Of a stretch of 64,000 nt of DNA, positions 49,540 to 57,955 are shown in pieces. The DNA is from Armatimonadota bacterium (GTDB taxonomy: Bacteria > Armatimonadota > Armatimonadia > Armatimonadales > Capsulimonadaceae), in NCBI GenBank assembly GCA_025353925.1, contig JANXNV010000221.1:1-64000 (forward strand), written 5' to 3'. Both the position numbers and the translations under genes were made by a program. The notes beneath the pieces were generated by a model. The model had not been told where the DNA came from, made no database searches, and saw only the letters and a list, made by a program, of their open reading frames with translations. Every line of letters starts with the position of its first letter. Position 1 is the first letter of the stretch.

Positions 49540-51012
49540 TTGAAATTCACACCTATTCTCATTCCCGCAGTCTTCGGACTGCTCTGCGTTGCACCGTTAA
49601 CAGCCTCAGCGCAAAACTTTGGCGGTTCCGTGGTGTCTTCCAGCCATCTCTCGACAAATGCGCTTTTCAGCGCCCCTTCCGCCGCCCTCGGGCAGCCGAC
49701 GACACTGGTCAATGACACGTTCGGCGATCTTTATCATGCTTCGATGGTGGAACCCGCCTTCGGCAAAGACCAAGCGACCGCGAAAAATCTGCTGACGGGC
49801 TTCGACAGCTCCGGGACCGGCCAATTAACGGTACAGATGTCCGCCCCGATCACACACTCGGCAACTTCCTGGTATGGACAGGACTTTATCCTGTTCAGCA
49901 ACCAGGGTTTTATCGGCAAATCTGGCTTCGCGTCAGACGGCACTGATATGTCCACTTATCAGATCGCTGATGGCTCAGCGTTCGGGACGCTGCCCCAGGT
50001 GAGTGTCAGTGCCGACGGAGTGACGTTCTACAGCGTCGCACGCTCGAACTCAGTCCTGTTCCCGGAAAATCCTTACCACTGGGATGGCCTGACGGCGACT
50101 TCCACCGCCGCCGCCGGATGGGGTGCTCTGAATGATTTCACCAAGCCGGTCGACCCGACACTCACCGCTGCCGACTTTGGTGGCAAAACAGTCGCGTTCG
50201 CGGATAACACGCTTTACAACGGCTCCGCCGGTGGAAGCTCCTACTCGTTCTTCGGACAGACACCGCTGACCACCATCAGCTACATTCGATTCTTGGCAAA
50301 CCCCACCGGATCGGGCGGCATCATCGACGCCATCTCCGCTGTCGGCTCCGCTCCGATGCCGGAGGCCAGCACGCTCGCGATATTCCTGATCGGTCTCATC
50401 GGACTTGCGGCCGTTGTCATCCGGCGTCGTAAGCTCACGGCATCCGTGTCCGCTGTGGTCGTCGGCGTACTTTGTTTACTGCCGGGGACGGCGCGTGCGA
50501 TTTCGTTTACTCCTCAGATCACGCAAACTGTCGGGACCGGCAGCAGCGAGTCTTTTTTGACCCTGGATTTCCAGGACGGGACTGCGGATCACAATTATGC
50601 CTACGGTTACTTCTACGACGGCGCGAAGACCGGGGCGGATATGATCGCGGCCCTCACAGCGGGGACGAGCCTGAGTGTCGGCTATTATCCGGGTTACGGT
50701 CCCGGCGACCCCTCCGGAATCTTCGTCAAAAGCTTCAGCTTTAACGGCCATTCGCAGGTAGGTGAGGGCAACGACTACTGGGGCTACTGGACCGGCTCGA
50801 ACGGGCAGACCTGGGAGTTTTCGGGGGTAGGAGCCAGTGGCCGCTCGCTCACCAATGGGTCCTGGGACGGATGGAGCTGGAGTGCCAGTGGCGTGAGTTC
50901 GCCGCCGGTTACCCCGACTGCCGTACCGGAAGCTGGTACCTTCTGCCTATTTTCGCTAGGTCTCGCCGGGTTAACAGTCACACTTGTCCGAAAGCGCGTT
51001 GTTCAGGCATAA
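49540..51012 (+). CDS. Tandem PEP-CTERM-like surface protein (two units in one chain)
   Basis: The 490-residue protein opens with a signal peptide (MKFTPILIPAVFGLLCVAPL...SAQ). The first unit ends near 275-300 with a PEP-CTERM-like sorting signal, MPEASTLAIFLIGLIGLAAV followed by RRRK. Immediately after comes a second hydrophobic, signal-like segment, SAVVVGVLCLLPGTARA, then a second secreted domain (YAYGYFYDGAKTGADMIAAL, GNDYWGYWTGSNGQTWEFSG) that ends with another sorting signal, VPEAGTFCLFSLGLAGLTV and RKR. This looks like two separate surface proteins fused by loss of a stop. Lying 51 bases after the riboswitch-controlled pseudopilin gene, it should share B12 control. Cobalamin binding is only a hypothesis. 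Confidence 0.75.
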   Translation: MKFTPILIPAVFGLLCVAPLTASAQNFGGSVVSSSHLSTNALFSAPSAALGQPTTLVNDTFGDLYHASMVEPAFGKDQATAKNLLTGFDSSGTGQLTVQMSAPITHSATSWYGQDFILFSNQGFIGKSGFASDGTDMSTYQIADGSAFGTLPQVSVSADGVTFYSVARSNSVLFPENPYHWDGLTATSTAAAGWGALNDFTKPVDPTLTAADFGGKTVAFADNTLYNGSAGGSSYSFFGQTPLTTISYIRFLANPTGSGGIIDAISAVGSAPMPEASTLAIFLIGLIGLAAVVIRRRKLTASVSAVVVGVLCLLPGTARAISFTPQITQTVGTGSSESFLTLDFQDGTADHNYAYGYFYDGAKTGADMIAALTAGTSLSVGYYPGYGPGDPSGIFVKSFSFNGHSQVGEGNDYWGYWTGSNGQTWEFSGVGASGRSLTNGSWDGWSWSASGVSSPPVTPTAVPEAGTFCLFSLGLAGLTVTLVRKRVVQA

Positions 51013-51026
51013 GCGCAATTAGGACC

Positions 51027-51059
51027 AAAGGGAGACAGGCCACTGGCCTGTCTCCCTTT
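51027..51059 (+). terminator. Intrinsic terminator of the B12-controlled operon
   Basis: AAAGGGAGACAGGCC and its exact complement flank ACT, followed by GGCTTTTTCGCTTTT. Bases 51060-51242 hold no gene. Confidence 0.85.
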
Positions 51060-51242
51060 GGCTTTTTCGCTTTTCTTGTTAGATAGGCAAGAATACGAGT
51101 TTGCACAGGAGGAAACTACGGCTAAGAAAAGGTATTCCCCTGCGGCCCCTCACGAAGAGTTGCAGCGGAACCGATAACGTAAAATACAATGCCGTTGGAA
51201 ACTTAGTCGTGACAAGTTAATTTTTGGAAGTAGGATCGCCGC

Positions 51243-52550
51243 GTGGATAATTTAGCTGTACTCGATATGCCCCGACCGTCTCTGACCACTCTCACGGTCC
51301 TGCCGCATACCGTCCGCGAATTCGGCGTGGAGGCGCGTAAAGCCGGAAAAGCCTGGGAAGCCGCCTTTAACGGACCCATTCAGTCATTCGAGGACCCGCA
51401 GAGCGGCACAATCACTTATGCCGTCACAGTCCGGCTGTCCCGACTCAAAGATCCCATCTCACGCGAGCTGTACTCTACCAACCTGCTATTTTATCTCACA
51501 CCCGACGAAATGTACGGCATGCATAATGTCTACGACATGGCCCGTGAGTTTACGTTTACGCGTATTCGCGGGCCACGCACTGCCGTTCCGCACTGTCCGC
51601 CGCGTGAAGGCCGCCTCTGGTACGACGCCAACCCGGAAGGAGTCATCATGGAAGACCTGCGTCTGGATCCCGCGATCCTGCCCGATGGCCGTGCCGGCTT
51701 CTTCGTGACCGGCCAGGGCTATCGCGGCAAAGTGATGCTTCCGAGCGGGTTGTTCATCCATGATGTCGGTGTCTACGGCGGTTACCTCGATCCACTGGAA
51801 CGTCCCGGGCAACTCGAGCTGCAACACCTCTTCGGCGGGATTGAGTTCGTGGAAGGCAAGACCGGCACCGTCGACGATCTCTTCTTGCAGGAGCTGGGTG
51901 ACGGAATTTGGGCGAAGGGGATCATCGGTAACGCGGTCGATGAAGTACATGTCGAATCGTACAAAAACTCCGTCCGTCTGCCTTCTCCCAATGGCAAGAC
52001 GCTCATCGGGGCACGCTCGATGAGCGAAACTAAGCTCTTGCCCTACTTCGGAAGCGAGTCGGCGGACGGCCTGGGCGACTATGGCCTGTGCGGCTTTATC
52101 GAGCGTTTGCCCCATGCCATCGGCCCGGAGCTATGGGAGCGCGTCCACCGAGTCGGCCTCGGCAGCAACTTCGTGGAATGCCGCGAGCTGGGCGGATACC
52201 TGGGGCTAATTCATGTTGTTTTGGAGAAGAACAATCCTGATTATCCGGAGACGCTGGATCCGGCCCATCCAGGCATCGAGGAGCAGTACGAGGGCTGGCT
52301 GGTCTGGCTGGACTTTGACTCCAATGGCGGCCCGACCGTAAAATCCTGCCTGCGGGCGATCACGCCCGACGATGTCCCCCACTGCTACCAAGGAGCCGGC
52401 GAACTGTTCGACACGAAGCGTGTCGCCTTCCCGATTTCCCTGTACCGCTCCGGCGACCATCTGGAAGCGGGCTACGGCTGGGGCGACCGCGCCCTATTTC
52501 AAGCCTTCTTCGATTATGAAACCGTGCTGGAAAGATTGATGCGGAATTAG
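51243..52550 (+). CDS. Beta-propeller-like protein, possible glycoside hydrolase (DUF1861/GH130-like)
   Basis: The 435-residue cytosolic protein is read from GTG; an ATG eight codons later is equally plausible. It has repeated beta-strand segments with Asp-rich turns (WYDANPEGVIMEDLRLDPAI, GKVMLPSGLFIHDVGVYGGY, GWLVWLDFDSNGGPTVKSCL) and RTAVPHCPPREGR, which resembles five-bladed propeller enzymes and the DUF1861 family. I could not identify the catalytic acids with certainty, so the class is tentative. It stands alone between two terminators, so no pathway is implied. Confidence 0.4.
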   Translation: MDNLAVLDMPRPSLTTLTVLPHTVREFGVEARKAGKAWEAAFNGPIQSFEDPQSGTITYAVTVRLSRLKDPISRELYSTNLLFYLTPDEMYGMHNVYDMAREFTFTRIRGPRTAVPHCPPREGRLWYDANPEGVIMEDLRLDPAILPDGRAGFFVTGQGYRGKVMLPSGLFIHDVGVYGGYLDPLERPGQLELQHLFGGIEFVEGKTGTVDDLFLQELGDGIWAKGIIGNAVDEVHVESYKNSVRLPSPNGKTLIGARSMSETKLLPYFGSESADGLGDYGLCGFIERLPHAIGPELWERVHRVGLGSNFVECRELGGYLGLIHVVLEKNNPDYPETLDPAHPGIEEQYEGWLVWLDFDSNGGPTVKSCLRAITPDDVPHCYQGAGELFDTKRVAFPISLYRSGDHLEAGYGWGDRALFQAFFDYETVLERLMRN

Positions 52551-52564
52551 AGATTGGTGCGGAA

Positions 52565-52996
52565 TTAGGGTTTAGGAGAAACGGAAGAGAGTTGACGAGC
52601 CGGTTCGATAAGGACCGGTTTTCCTGATTCATAGAACGTCGTACGCAGATCGGCAAACTTCGGCGGGAGCGGACCGCTCGCCCGGAACTCCGCCTCGGCT
52701 CCCGGCAGGAGGGGGCTGACGGTCAAATAGCCGCTGACTTTGTAGACGCAATGCCCCGCCGCATCCACGAGGATCGGGGTCACCTGCGTGTAGGTGAGTG
52801 CTTCGCTGCCCGTGTTCGTGATCTTGCCGCGAACCGTCAGCCCACCGGCAACCCGATTCGCCTTCTGCCACTCCATCCGAACCCGGTACAGCGGCACAAC
52901 GACCGACTGCGCCTGCACGGTCGGCACGACGGATTGACTCACGGCAAGGGTCGCCGCGCAGGCGGCAGCGGCCAGGGCAAACGGGGAAATATTCAT
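52565..52996 (-). CDS. Secreted FxLYD-like protein
   Basis: A 143-residue protein from an ATG behind GGAGGAG; the longer frame is antisense to the tRNA and is rejected. A signal peptide (NISPFALAAAACAATLAVSQ, VPTVQA-Q) is followed by one beta-sandwich domain with the pattern GLTVRGKITNTGSEALTYTQ, LVDAAGHCVYKVSGYLTVSP and LLPGAEAEFRASGPLPPKF. It resembles FxLYD/DUF3426-type domains, which are common single-domain exported proteins of unknown function. Its end is near that of the propeller gene, with which it converges. Confidence 0.55.
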   Translation of the reverse strand: MNISPFALAAAACAATLAVSQSVVPTVQAQSVVVPLYRVRMEWQKANRVAGGLTVRGKITNTGSEALTYTQVTPILVDAAGHCVYKVSGYLTVSPLLPGAEAEFRASGPLPPKFADLRTTFYESGKPVLIEPARQLSSVSPKP

Positions 52997-53128
52997 CGGG
53001 GCGGTACTCCTCCTTATCCTATCGGCGGATTTTGCCCAGATCTTCAATTTTCCTCCGCAAAGCCTTGACAGACAGTCGTCAAATCGGCTATGATATGACA
53101 TCTGCGGAGAGAGCTTTGCAGTGTATAA

Positions 53129-53202
53129 CGGGGTGTAGCTCAGCTTGGTAGAGTGCTCGGTTCGGGTCCGAGAGGCCGCAGGTTCAAGTCCTGTCACCCC
53201 GA
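53129..53202 (+). tRNA. tRNA-Pro (CGG)
   Basis: The 74-base cloverleaf is complete: acceptor CGGGGTG with CACCCCG, D-arm CTCAGCTTGGTAGAG, anticodon stem-loop CTCGG-TTCGGGT-CCGAG with anticodon CGG, and T-arm GCAGG-TTCAAGT-CCTGT. CCA is not encoded. A hairpin terminator follows 15 bases downstream. Confidence 0.95.
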
Positions 53203-53217
53203 TGTTATTTGGAACGG

Positions 53218-53240
53218 CAGCCCAGGATTCTCCTGGGCTG
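53218..53240 (+). terminator. Intrinsic terminator of tRNA-Pro
   Basis: CAGCCCAGGA-TTC-TCCTGGGCTG followed by TTCTTGTTT. Confidence 0.85.
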
Positions 53241-53260
53241 TTCTTGTTTGTGGAGCAAAA

Positions 53261-54529
53261 ATGCGCCTATTCTCACTTCTAACCCTACTCCTAACTCTCC
53301 CGCTTGCCGCGGCCCACGCAGATAGTCCCCACCCCGCAGCGCTGCGAATCGGACTAGACCACTCCTACCGGCACTCCGCAACATTGCTGATCTCCTGCGA
53401 CCAGCAGTTCACCCTCAGCAATCCGCTTTCCAATCGCTCCATCGCACACGGTGGCAAGGGGGTCATTTACAAGCTGACTGCCCTGCCGACCGGCATCACT
53501 TTGGCCCGGGTGGATGACCTGAAAGATACGCCAATCGCGGAAAAGCTCTCGGCACTCAATGCACTGTCCGGCGGCGCGGGCTTTGTCAAGATCGCACGTC
53601 TCGACAGCCGTCCGTTTGGCTCGAAGGGCCTGCCCTGGCATCGCTATCGCGGGTTCCTGACGGTCCGGCGCGAGCCGGACAGCACGCTCCGGGTCATTAA
53701 TACCATTCAATTGGAGCCATATCTTTACGGCGTTATCCCTGCCGAAATCGGCTCTCGCGTCCCGATTGAGGCCATGAAGGCCCAGGCAGTCGCCGCACGG
53801 ACTTACGCGCTCAAAAACCGGGGAAAGTGCAAAGTGGATGGGTTTGATCTCGACGACACCACGCGCTGCGAAGGCTATTACGGAGTGGATGGCGAAACGG
53901 CCCTCTGCAATGCCGCCGTAGACGACACGCGTGGACAGGTGATGGTTTACAAAGGACACTTAATTGATGCGCCCTATTCCACCGACAGCGGCGGCGTCAC
54001 CGCCTGCGATACGAACGGCGACTGCCCCTATCTCTGCGCCGTGCGCGATGCAGACCCCGGCGACGGACGCGAGTACGCCGACACCGGGAAATATCACACC
54101 TGGTCACAGACATTTACCACCGTGCAAATCCAAGCACTTCTGGCGAAAGACCCCCGAACATATGTCGAGAAATTCGTCTCATTAAGTTTGGACGGGCTGG
54201 ACGCTTCCGGGAGGGTAGTACGGGCCACAGTAACGGGAGCGGATGGGACGCTCCGCACAGTCACCGGGCCGCAGCTTCGGCAGATATTGGGGTATGACGT
54301 TCTTCGGAGTACGCGCTTGACGCTCACGCGGACAACCGACGGAAGTTACCGGTTCGATGGCCGGGGCTGGGGGCACGGGCTGGGGATGTCTCAGGACGGG
54401 GCGGTCGCGATGGCCGGGCCGCGTTATCATAAAACGTACCTAGAGATATTACGCCACTATTATACAGGAATCGCGCTTGTCTCAGTCGGTACGCTCACGC
54501 CGGAGCAGACTGCTCGGCGCGGCTCTTGA
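53261..54529 (+). CDS. SpoIID/LytB-domain exported protein
   Basis: The 422-residue protein starts at the ATG after TGGAG; longer frames read into the tRNA gene. A signal peptide (RLFSLLTLLLTLPLAAAHA) precedes a SpoIID/LytB domain with YRGFLTVRREPDSTLRVINT, VPIEAMKAQAVAARTYALKN and FDGRGWGHGLGMSQDGAVAM, the last carrying the active-site-like GHGxGMSQ motif. SpoIID proteins are lytic transglycosylases that remodel peptidoglycan; in non-sporulating bacteria they are assumed to act in the envelope. Its last 35 bases overlap the 3' end of the convergent SRPBCC gene. Confidence 0.88.
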   Translation: MRLFSLLTLLLTLPLAAAHADSPHPAALRIGLDHSYRHSATLLISCDQQFTLSNPLSNRSIAHGGKGVIYKLTALPTGITLARVDDLKDTPIAEKLSALNALSGGAGFVKIARLDSRPFGSKGLPWHRYRGFLTVRREPDSTLRVINTIQLEPYLYGVIPAEIGSRVPIEAMKAQAVAARTYALKNRGKCKVDGFDLDDTTRCEGYYGVDGETALCNAAVDDTRGQVMVYKGHLIDAPYSTDSGGVTACDTNGDCPYLCAVRDADPGDGREYADTGKYHTWSQTFTTVQIQALLAKDPRTYVEKFVSLSLDGLDASGRVVRATVTGADGTLRTVTGPQLRQILGYDVLRSTRLTLTRTTDGSYRFDGRGWGHGLGMSQDGAVAMAGPRYHKTYLEILRHYYTGIALVSVGTLTPEQTARRGS

Positions 54530-54956
54530 TCGCTTCCAAAATCTTCTGCGTGTTGCTCTGCATCAGCCGGGCGACGACCGCCTTCAGCAGCGGTCCGATC
54601 AGCGGGATGTCAAGCTCGTAGTCGATGGCGGAGCTGAAGACCGTCGCCTTGCCGCCATTCGCCGTGAATGTCCACACCCCGCCATAAGCCGTATAATCGC
54701 CCTTGAGCTGAGTGAAGCGGCAGGTATGCGCCGCCTCATCCCACAGGTCCTCTTCCGTCCAGCGCACCTTCAGCTTGAAGTCCGACGCCACCGCGACCCA
54801 ATCCGTCACCGTCCGGCTGCCGTCAGGGCTGCGCTCGCTGACCGAGACGCTCTCCACATCCGGCATGAACTGCGGGAACGACTCGGCATCCCGCGCCAGA
54901 GCAAACACCTTGTCCAGCGGGGCGTTGATCGAAACACTGTTTTCTATATGCGGCAT
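54495..54956 (-). CDS. SRPBCC / START-like protein (COQ10 type)
   Basis: A 153-residue one-domain protein: PHIENSVSINAPLDKVFALA, DAESFPQFMPDVESVSVSER, then alternating strands and a C-terminal helix (GPLLKAVVARLMQSNTQKIL). The helix-grip fold binds hydrophobic ligands such as quinones or lipids. It follows the lexA stop by 17 bases on the same strand and may be co-transcribed with lexA; a role in the SOS response is not suggested by its family. Confidence 0.8.
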   Translation of the reverse strand: MPHIENSVSINAPLDKVFALARDAESFPQFMPDVESVSVSERSPDGSRTVTDWVAVASDFKLKVRWTEEDLWDEAAHTCRFTQLKGDYTAYGGVWTFTANGGKATVFSSAIDYELDIPLIGPLLKAVVARLMQSNTQKILEAIKSRAEQSAPA

Positions 54957-54973
54957 GATTTCTGGATGCTCTC

Positions 54974-55600
54974 TTAGAACGCCATCTGCCGGACTAATCC
55001 CACGACCTTGCCGACGATCTCCACATTGTCATGGTACATCGGCTTCATCCGCTTATTGGCGGGCTGCAGGCGAATCCGTGCTTTCTCTTTGTAGAAACGC
55101 TTGACAGTCGCTTCGTTGTCGATCATCGCCACCACGGTTTCGCCGTTGTTGGCCGTCGGCTGGCGGCGTACCACCACCAAATCGCCTTCGTGAATACCAT
55201 CCTCGATCATGCTGTCTCCGACGACGCGCAGCATAAACCCTTCCCCCTTGATAAAATCCGAGGGCAGGGGGAAAACATCTTCCACATCTTCCACCGCCAG
55301 GCGCGGCTTACCGGCGGCCACCGTCCCGATAATTGGCATCTGGATCACAGGCCGGCTTCGCGGGCGGTTATCTTCGCTGTCCATGCCGGCTACCAGCTTG
55401 ATCGCCCGGGTCAGCACCGCGTCACGCAGAATATGCCCCTGCTCTTCCAAGCTCTTCAAATGTGCATGCACCGTCGAGGACGACGACAAATTGACCGCCG
55501 TCCCGATCTCGCGCACCGTCGGCGGGTAGCCATGCGCGTTCATGTGGTGCTGAATGCAGTCCAAAATCTGCTTCTGACGCACGGAGATTGGTTTTGACAT
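54974..55600 (-). CDS. lexA: LexA repressor
   Basis: The 208-residue protein has the full LexA layout. The N-terminal winged helix is RQKQILDCIQHHMNAHGYPP, then TVREIGTAVNLSSSSTVHAH; the cleavage site is Ala96-Gly97 in VAAGKP; the catalytic Ser130 is in GDSMIEDG and Lys167 in EATVKRFY. It represses DNA-damage genes until RecA-stimulated self-cleavage. The DNA-contact helix (NLSSSSTVHAHLKSL) is of the Gram-positive-like type, but the sites I find upstream do not match the GAAC-N4-GTTC box well. A TTGTCA-17-TATAAT promoter at 55680-55708 contains the motif also seen at dinB and imuB. Confidence 0.95.
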   Translation of the reverse strand: MSKPISVRQKQILDCIQHHMNAHGYPPTVREIGTAVNLSSSSTVHAHLKSLEEQGHILRDAVLTRAIKLVAGMDSEDNRPRSRPVIQMPIIGTVAAGKPRLAVEDVEDVFPLPSDFIKGEGFMLRVVGDSMIEDGIHEGDLVVVRRQPTANNGETVVAMIDNEATVKRFYKEKARIRLQPANKRMKPMYHDNVEIVGKVVGLVRQMAF

Positions 55601-55679
55601 TGTATATTCCCTCTAGAGAAACCAGTATCGGCACGAACAAAAACAGGCGTTCGGCAACGGATGTTCGGCTTACACGGTC

Positions 55680-55708
55680 ATTATAGCACGAGAATAGACA
55701 TTTGACAA
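55680..55708 (-). promoter_or_regulatory. lexA promoter with candidate LexA box
   Basis: On the reverse strand TTGTCA (55708-55703), a 17-base spacer and TATAAT (55685-55680). The spacer holds TGTCTATTCT (55691-55700 on the other strand). TAGACATTTG at 55695-55704 is an exact 10-mer match to the dinB promoter region. Confidence 0.65.
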
Positions 55709-55728
55709 GTGGTTATCCCCAAAAGTGA

Positions 55729-56517
55729 TTAGTCGCGGCCCATAAACTCCTGCTGCTTTCGGAAAAAGAAGTCGACTGCCGCCTGCCCCTCCGGCCCGAC
55801 ATCTTCCGAAAAGCTGTTTACATAAAGGGCAATATGGGCGCGAACGACCTCCGGGTTTAAGTCCGACGCGTACTCGCGGCAGAGCGCAAACGCCTCCAGG
55901 TCATGCGTCTGTGCCCAGCGCAGGCTCGCCCGGACCACCTCCGCCAGCTGACCCTGATCCAGTCCCTTCCGCGCGGCAATCGCCCCCAGCGGAATGGCAT
56001 AACCTGTCCCGCTTTCCCAAAAGTCGCCTAAATCCTGAAGCAAATGCAGCCCGTCGACAGCGTAGGTAAACCGCTTTTCATGGATCACCACCCCCTGCGC
56101 TCCCGGAGTCTTCAGAAGCTCCGCATACAGCGCATCGAACGGCAAAAATCGTTTGCGCAGTGGCCGATTCGCATAGAAGTCCAGCAGAAAGTTAGCCGTC
56201 GTATATTCCCCCGGAACCAGCACCTCGCCGTCCGGGTCCCAGCCGCCCCCGTTCGAGAGCAGCAGCGGCCCGACCCCGCGCCCCAAGGCCCCGCCGTTCG
56301 GAAGCAAATCATAGCTGTCCCGGCAGTGAACAAAGTTCGCGTAGCTGATCTTCACGACATCCATCGCTCCGGCCTGCGCCCGAGAATTCAGCGTTTCGAC
56401 GTCCTGAAAGTCAACACGAAACTCCAAACCCTCGGTTTGGATTTTCCCCAGCAACAGCCCGCTAAAGATATACACATCGTTCGGACAGGGCGAAATGCCC
56501 AAAGTCAATTCCGTCAT
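55729..56517 (-). CDS. mqnD: 1,4-dihydroxy-6-naphthoate synthase (futalosine pathway)
   Basis: This 262-residue protein has the MqnD signature LGISPCPNDVYIFSGLLLGK near the N-terminus, followed by DVETLNSRAQAGAMDVVKIS and YANFVHCRDSYDLLPNGGAL. MqnD converts cyclic dehypoxanthine futalosine to 1,4-dihydroxy-6-naphthoate in menaquinone synthesis. I chose the ATG that gives MTELTLG; upstream residues are translated from a palindromic element and are not native. The gene lies downstream of mqnB on the same strand, separated by that element. Confidence 0.92.
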   Translation of the reverse strand: MTELTLGISPCPNDVYIFSGLLLGKIQTEGLEFRVDFQDVETLNSRAQAGAMDVVKISYANFVHCRDSYDLLPNGGALGRGVGPLLLSNGGGWDPDGEVLVPGEYTTANFLLDFYANRPLRKRFLPFDALYAELLKTPGAQGVVIHEKRFTYAVDGLHLLQDLGDFWESGTGYAIPLGAIAARKGLDQGQLAEVVRASLRWAQTHDLEAFALCREYASDLNPEVVRAHIALYVNSFSEDVGPEGQAAVDFFFRKQQEFMGRD

Positions 56518-56603
56518 GGAAGATTCTCTCGTTCTATTTCCGCACAGCATTGTTGCATAATTCTGGGCGGATGCTACCCAGTACCACAGCCCCACAGGAG
56601 TAA

Positions 56604-56754
56604 CCGGCATTAAAATGCCGGTCTACCCGGAGAAAGTCACTCCGTGATTGGGATGGGCTGACCCGTAGGGTGCGCTGCTAGACGCGCCCTCTTTGTCTTT
56701 ACTTCTTCAGTGTCGGAGACACTTTCTCCGGGTAGACCGGCATTTTAATGCCGG
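56604..56754. repeat. 151-bp near-palindromic element between mqnB and mqnD
   Basis: Perfect 34-bp inverted arms (56604-56637 and 56721-56754) flank 83 bases. Each arm contains an inner palindrome, CCGGCATTAAAATGCCGG. The right arm supplies the last codons and stop of mqnB (TRH-stop). It resembles a MITE or REP-type element. No second copy occurs in the window. Confidence 0.85.
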
Positions 56755-57401
56755 GTCTTGTTGCCGACCACAATGCCGGTTCCGAAATGAAAATACTCAC
56801 GCAGGCGATCCAGTGCCAGTGTTATATTTTCAGGCCGCATATCCCGCCGCGACGCAAAATTGCTGATCGCCCGTATCTCGCACACGGGAATCCCGTAGAC
56901 CGTGCCTGCCTGTGCGACCGCGGCCCCCTCCATCGTCTCGAAAGCCGCCCCGAACAGATTTTCCCGCAGCCGCCCCGTCGCCTCCGTGCCCGTGCACGAA
57001 TTCACCGTGCAGCCGGACCGGATCGGCAGACCGCCGAACTCGGCAAACCGGTTCAGCCGCAACGGCTCCCGGTAGAACGCCCCCCACTCCGCCTCGCCGA
57101 CAAAGCGGAACCCCGGCGGCTCCGGCAGCTCGAATCCGACATCGCCGTACACTTCGGATGCACCCATCACGACATCGCCGATCCCCAGCCCGCTGCCCGG
57201 ATACGCCCCGGCAATGCCGATATTCAGAACACGCGTTGGACGCAAACGTCCGAATATTTCCAAGGTCCGGGCCAGTGCCTGCGGGATGCCGACACCGGTC
57301 ACGAAAAGCTCCACTCCGGCAGTCGGCCCGCCGAAGGCGGCCAGCTCCATCTCCGTCGCCGCGCAGACGAGCAGGCCGGTTTTCGCAGTCAAATCACCCA
57401 A
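56745..57401 (-). CDS. mqnB: Futalosine hydrolase
   Basis: The 218-residue nucleoside-phosphorylase-like protein contains LVCAATEMELAAFGG, FVTGVGIPQALARTLEIFGR, VLNIGIAGAYPGSGLGIGDV, MEGAAVAQAGTVYGIPVCEI and SNFASRRDMRPEN, in the order of MqnB. It removes hypoxanthine from futalosine in the alternative menaquinone pathway. It starts at a TTG that overlaps the end of the upstream acetyltransferase gene by eight bases. The C-terminal residues TRH and the stop codon come from the palindromic element. Confidence 0.88.
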   Translation of the reverse strand: MGDLTAKTGLLVCAATEMELAAFGGPTAGVELFVTGVGIPQALARTLEIFGRLRPTRVLNIGIAGAYPGSGLGIGDVVMGASEVYGDVGFELPEPPGFRFVGEAEWGAFYREPLRLNRFAEFGGLPIRSGCTVNSCTGTEATGRLRENLFGAAFETMEGAAVAQAGTVYGIPVCEIRAISNFASRRDMRPENITLALDRLREYFHFGTGIVVGNKTRH

Positions 57402-57951
57402 CTAGCTCTCCCTCCAGCACTCCATACACATGCTGATCCCGCCACCCGCGCTCCGGGTGATGGACCACGTGCCGCAGGGTTCCCTCGTGCCGGAAGCCCA
57501 GCCGAGACAGAACGCGCTGGCTGCCGATATTCTCCACATCGACATAAGCCGAGAGCCGGTGCAGGCCGCCGGGACCAAGGGCATGGGACGCCAGTGTGTA
57601 CGCCGCCTCCGTCATCAAGCCCTGCCCCTCGAAATCTGTTCGCAGCATATACCCTAGCTCCGCACACCGTGCCGCCGTGTCGATCTCCATCAGCCCGACC
57701 CGACCGACCAGGCTGTGGGCACGGGTCAAAATCACATACTCCGAAGCCGTTCCGACCGCCATGGCCTCTTCCAGTCGGCGGCTGTGTTCCCGCACAGAGT
57801 CTAAATTGGAATCGCTTGACCAGGTAAACCACCGGGAAAATGCCTCTCGGGAAACGGCGATCATCCGGTACACGGCCTCGCTGTCCCCGACCGTCATCGG
57901 ACGCAGAATAAGACGCGGGGTTTGCAGCACGGGTAGCAGCGGCGAAGTCAT
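57394..57951 (-). CDS. GNAT acetyltransferase (RimJ/RimL type)
   Basis: A 185-residue single-domain protein starting MTSPLLPVLQTPRLILRPMT, followed by AELGYMLRTDFEGQGLMTEA with the acetyl-CoA loop R-x-x-G-x-G/A-like, and VENIGSQRVLSRLGFRHEGT. The family acetylates N-termini of ribosomal proteins or small amines. It overlaps mqnB by eight bases and follows the DUF429 gene by four, so the three are co-transcribed, though no shared pathway is evident. Confidence 0.85.
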   Translation of the reverse strand: MTSPLLPVLQTPRLILRPMTVGDSEAVYRMIAVSREAFSRWFTWSSDSNLDSVREHSRRLEEAMAVGTASEYVILTRAHSLVGRVGLMEIDTAARCAELGYMLRTDFEGQGLMTEAAYTLASHALGPGGLHRLSAYVDVENIGSQRVLSRLGFRHEGTLRHVVHHPERGWRDQHVYGVLEGELVG

Positions 57952-57955
57952 GGGC

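Noticed and set aside
53153-53260. Upstream extension of the SpoIID protein into the tRNA-Pro gene
   Set aside because: The extension translates the tRNA and its terminator; the ATG at 53261 starts a proper signal peptide.
55652-55669. CAAC-GGAT-GTTC near the lexA start as a Gram-positive LexA box (GAAC-N4-GTTC)
   Set aside because: One half-site is mismatched and nothing similar occurs at dinB or imuB, while the TGTCTAYTMT motif is shared by all three.
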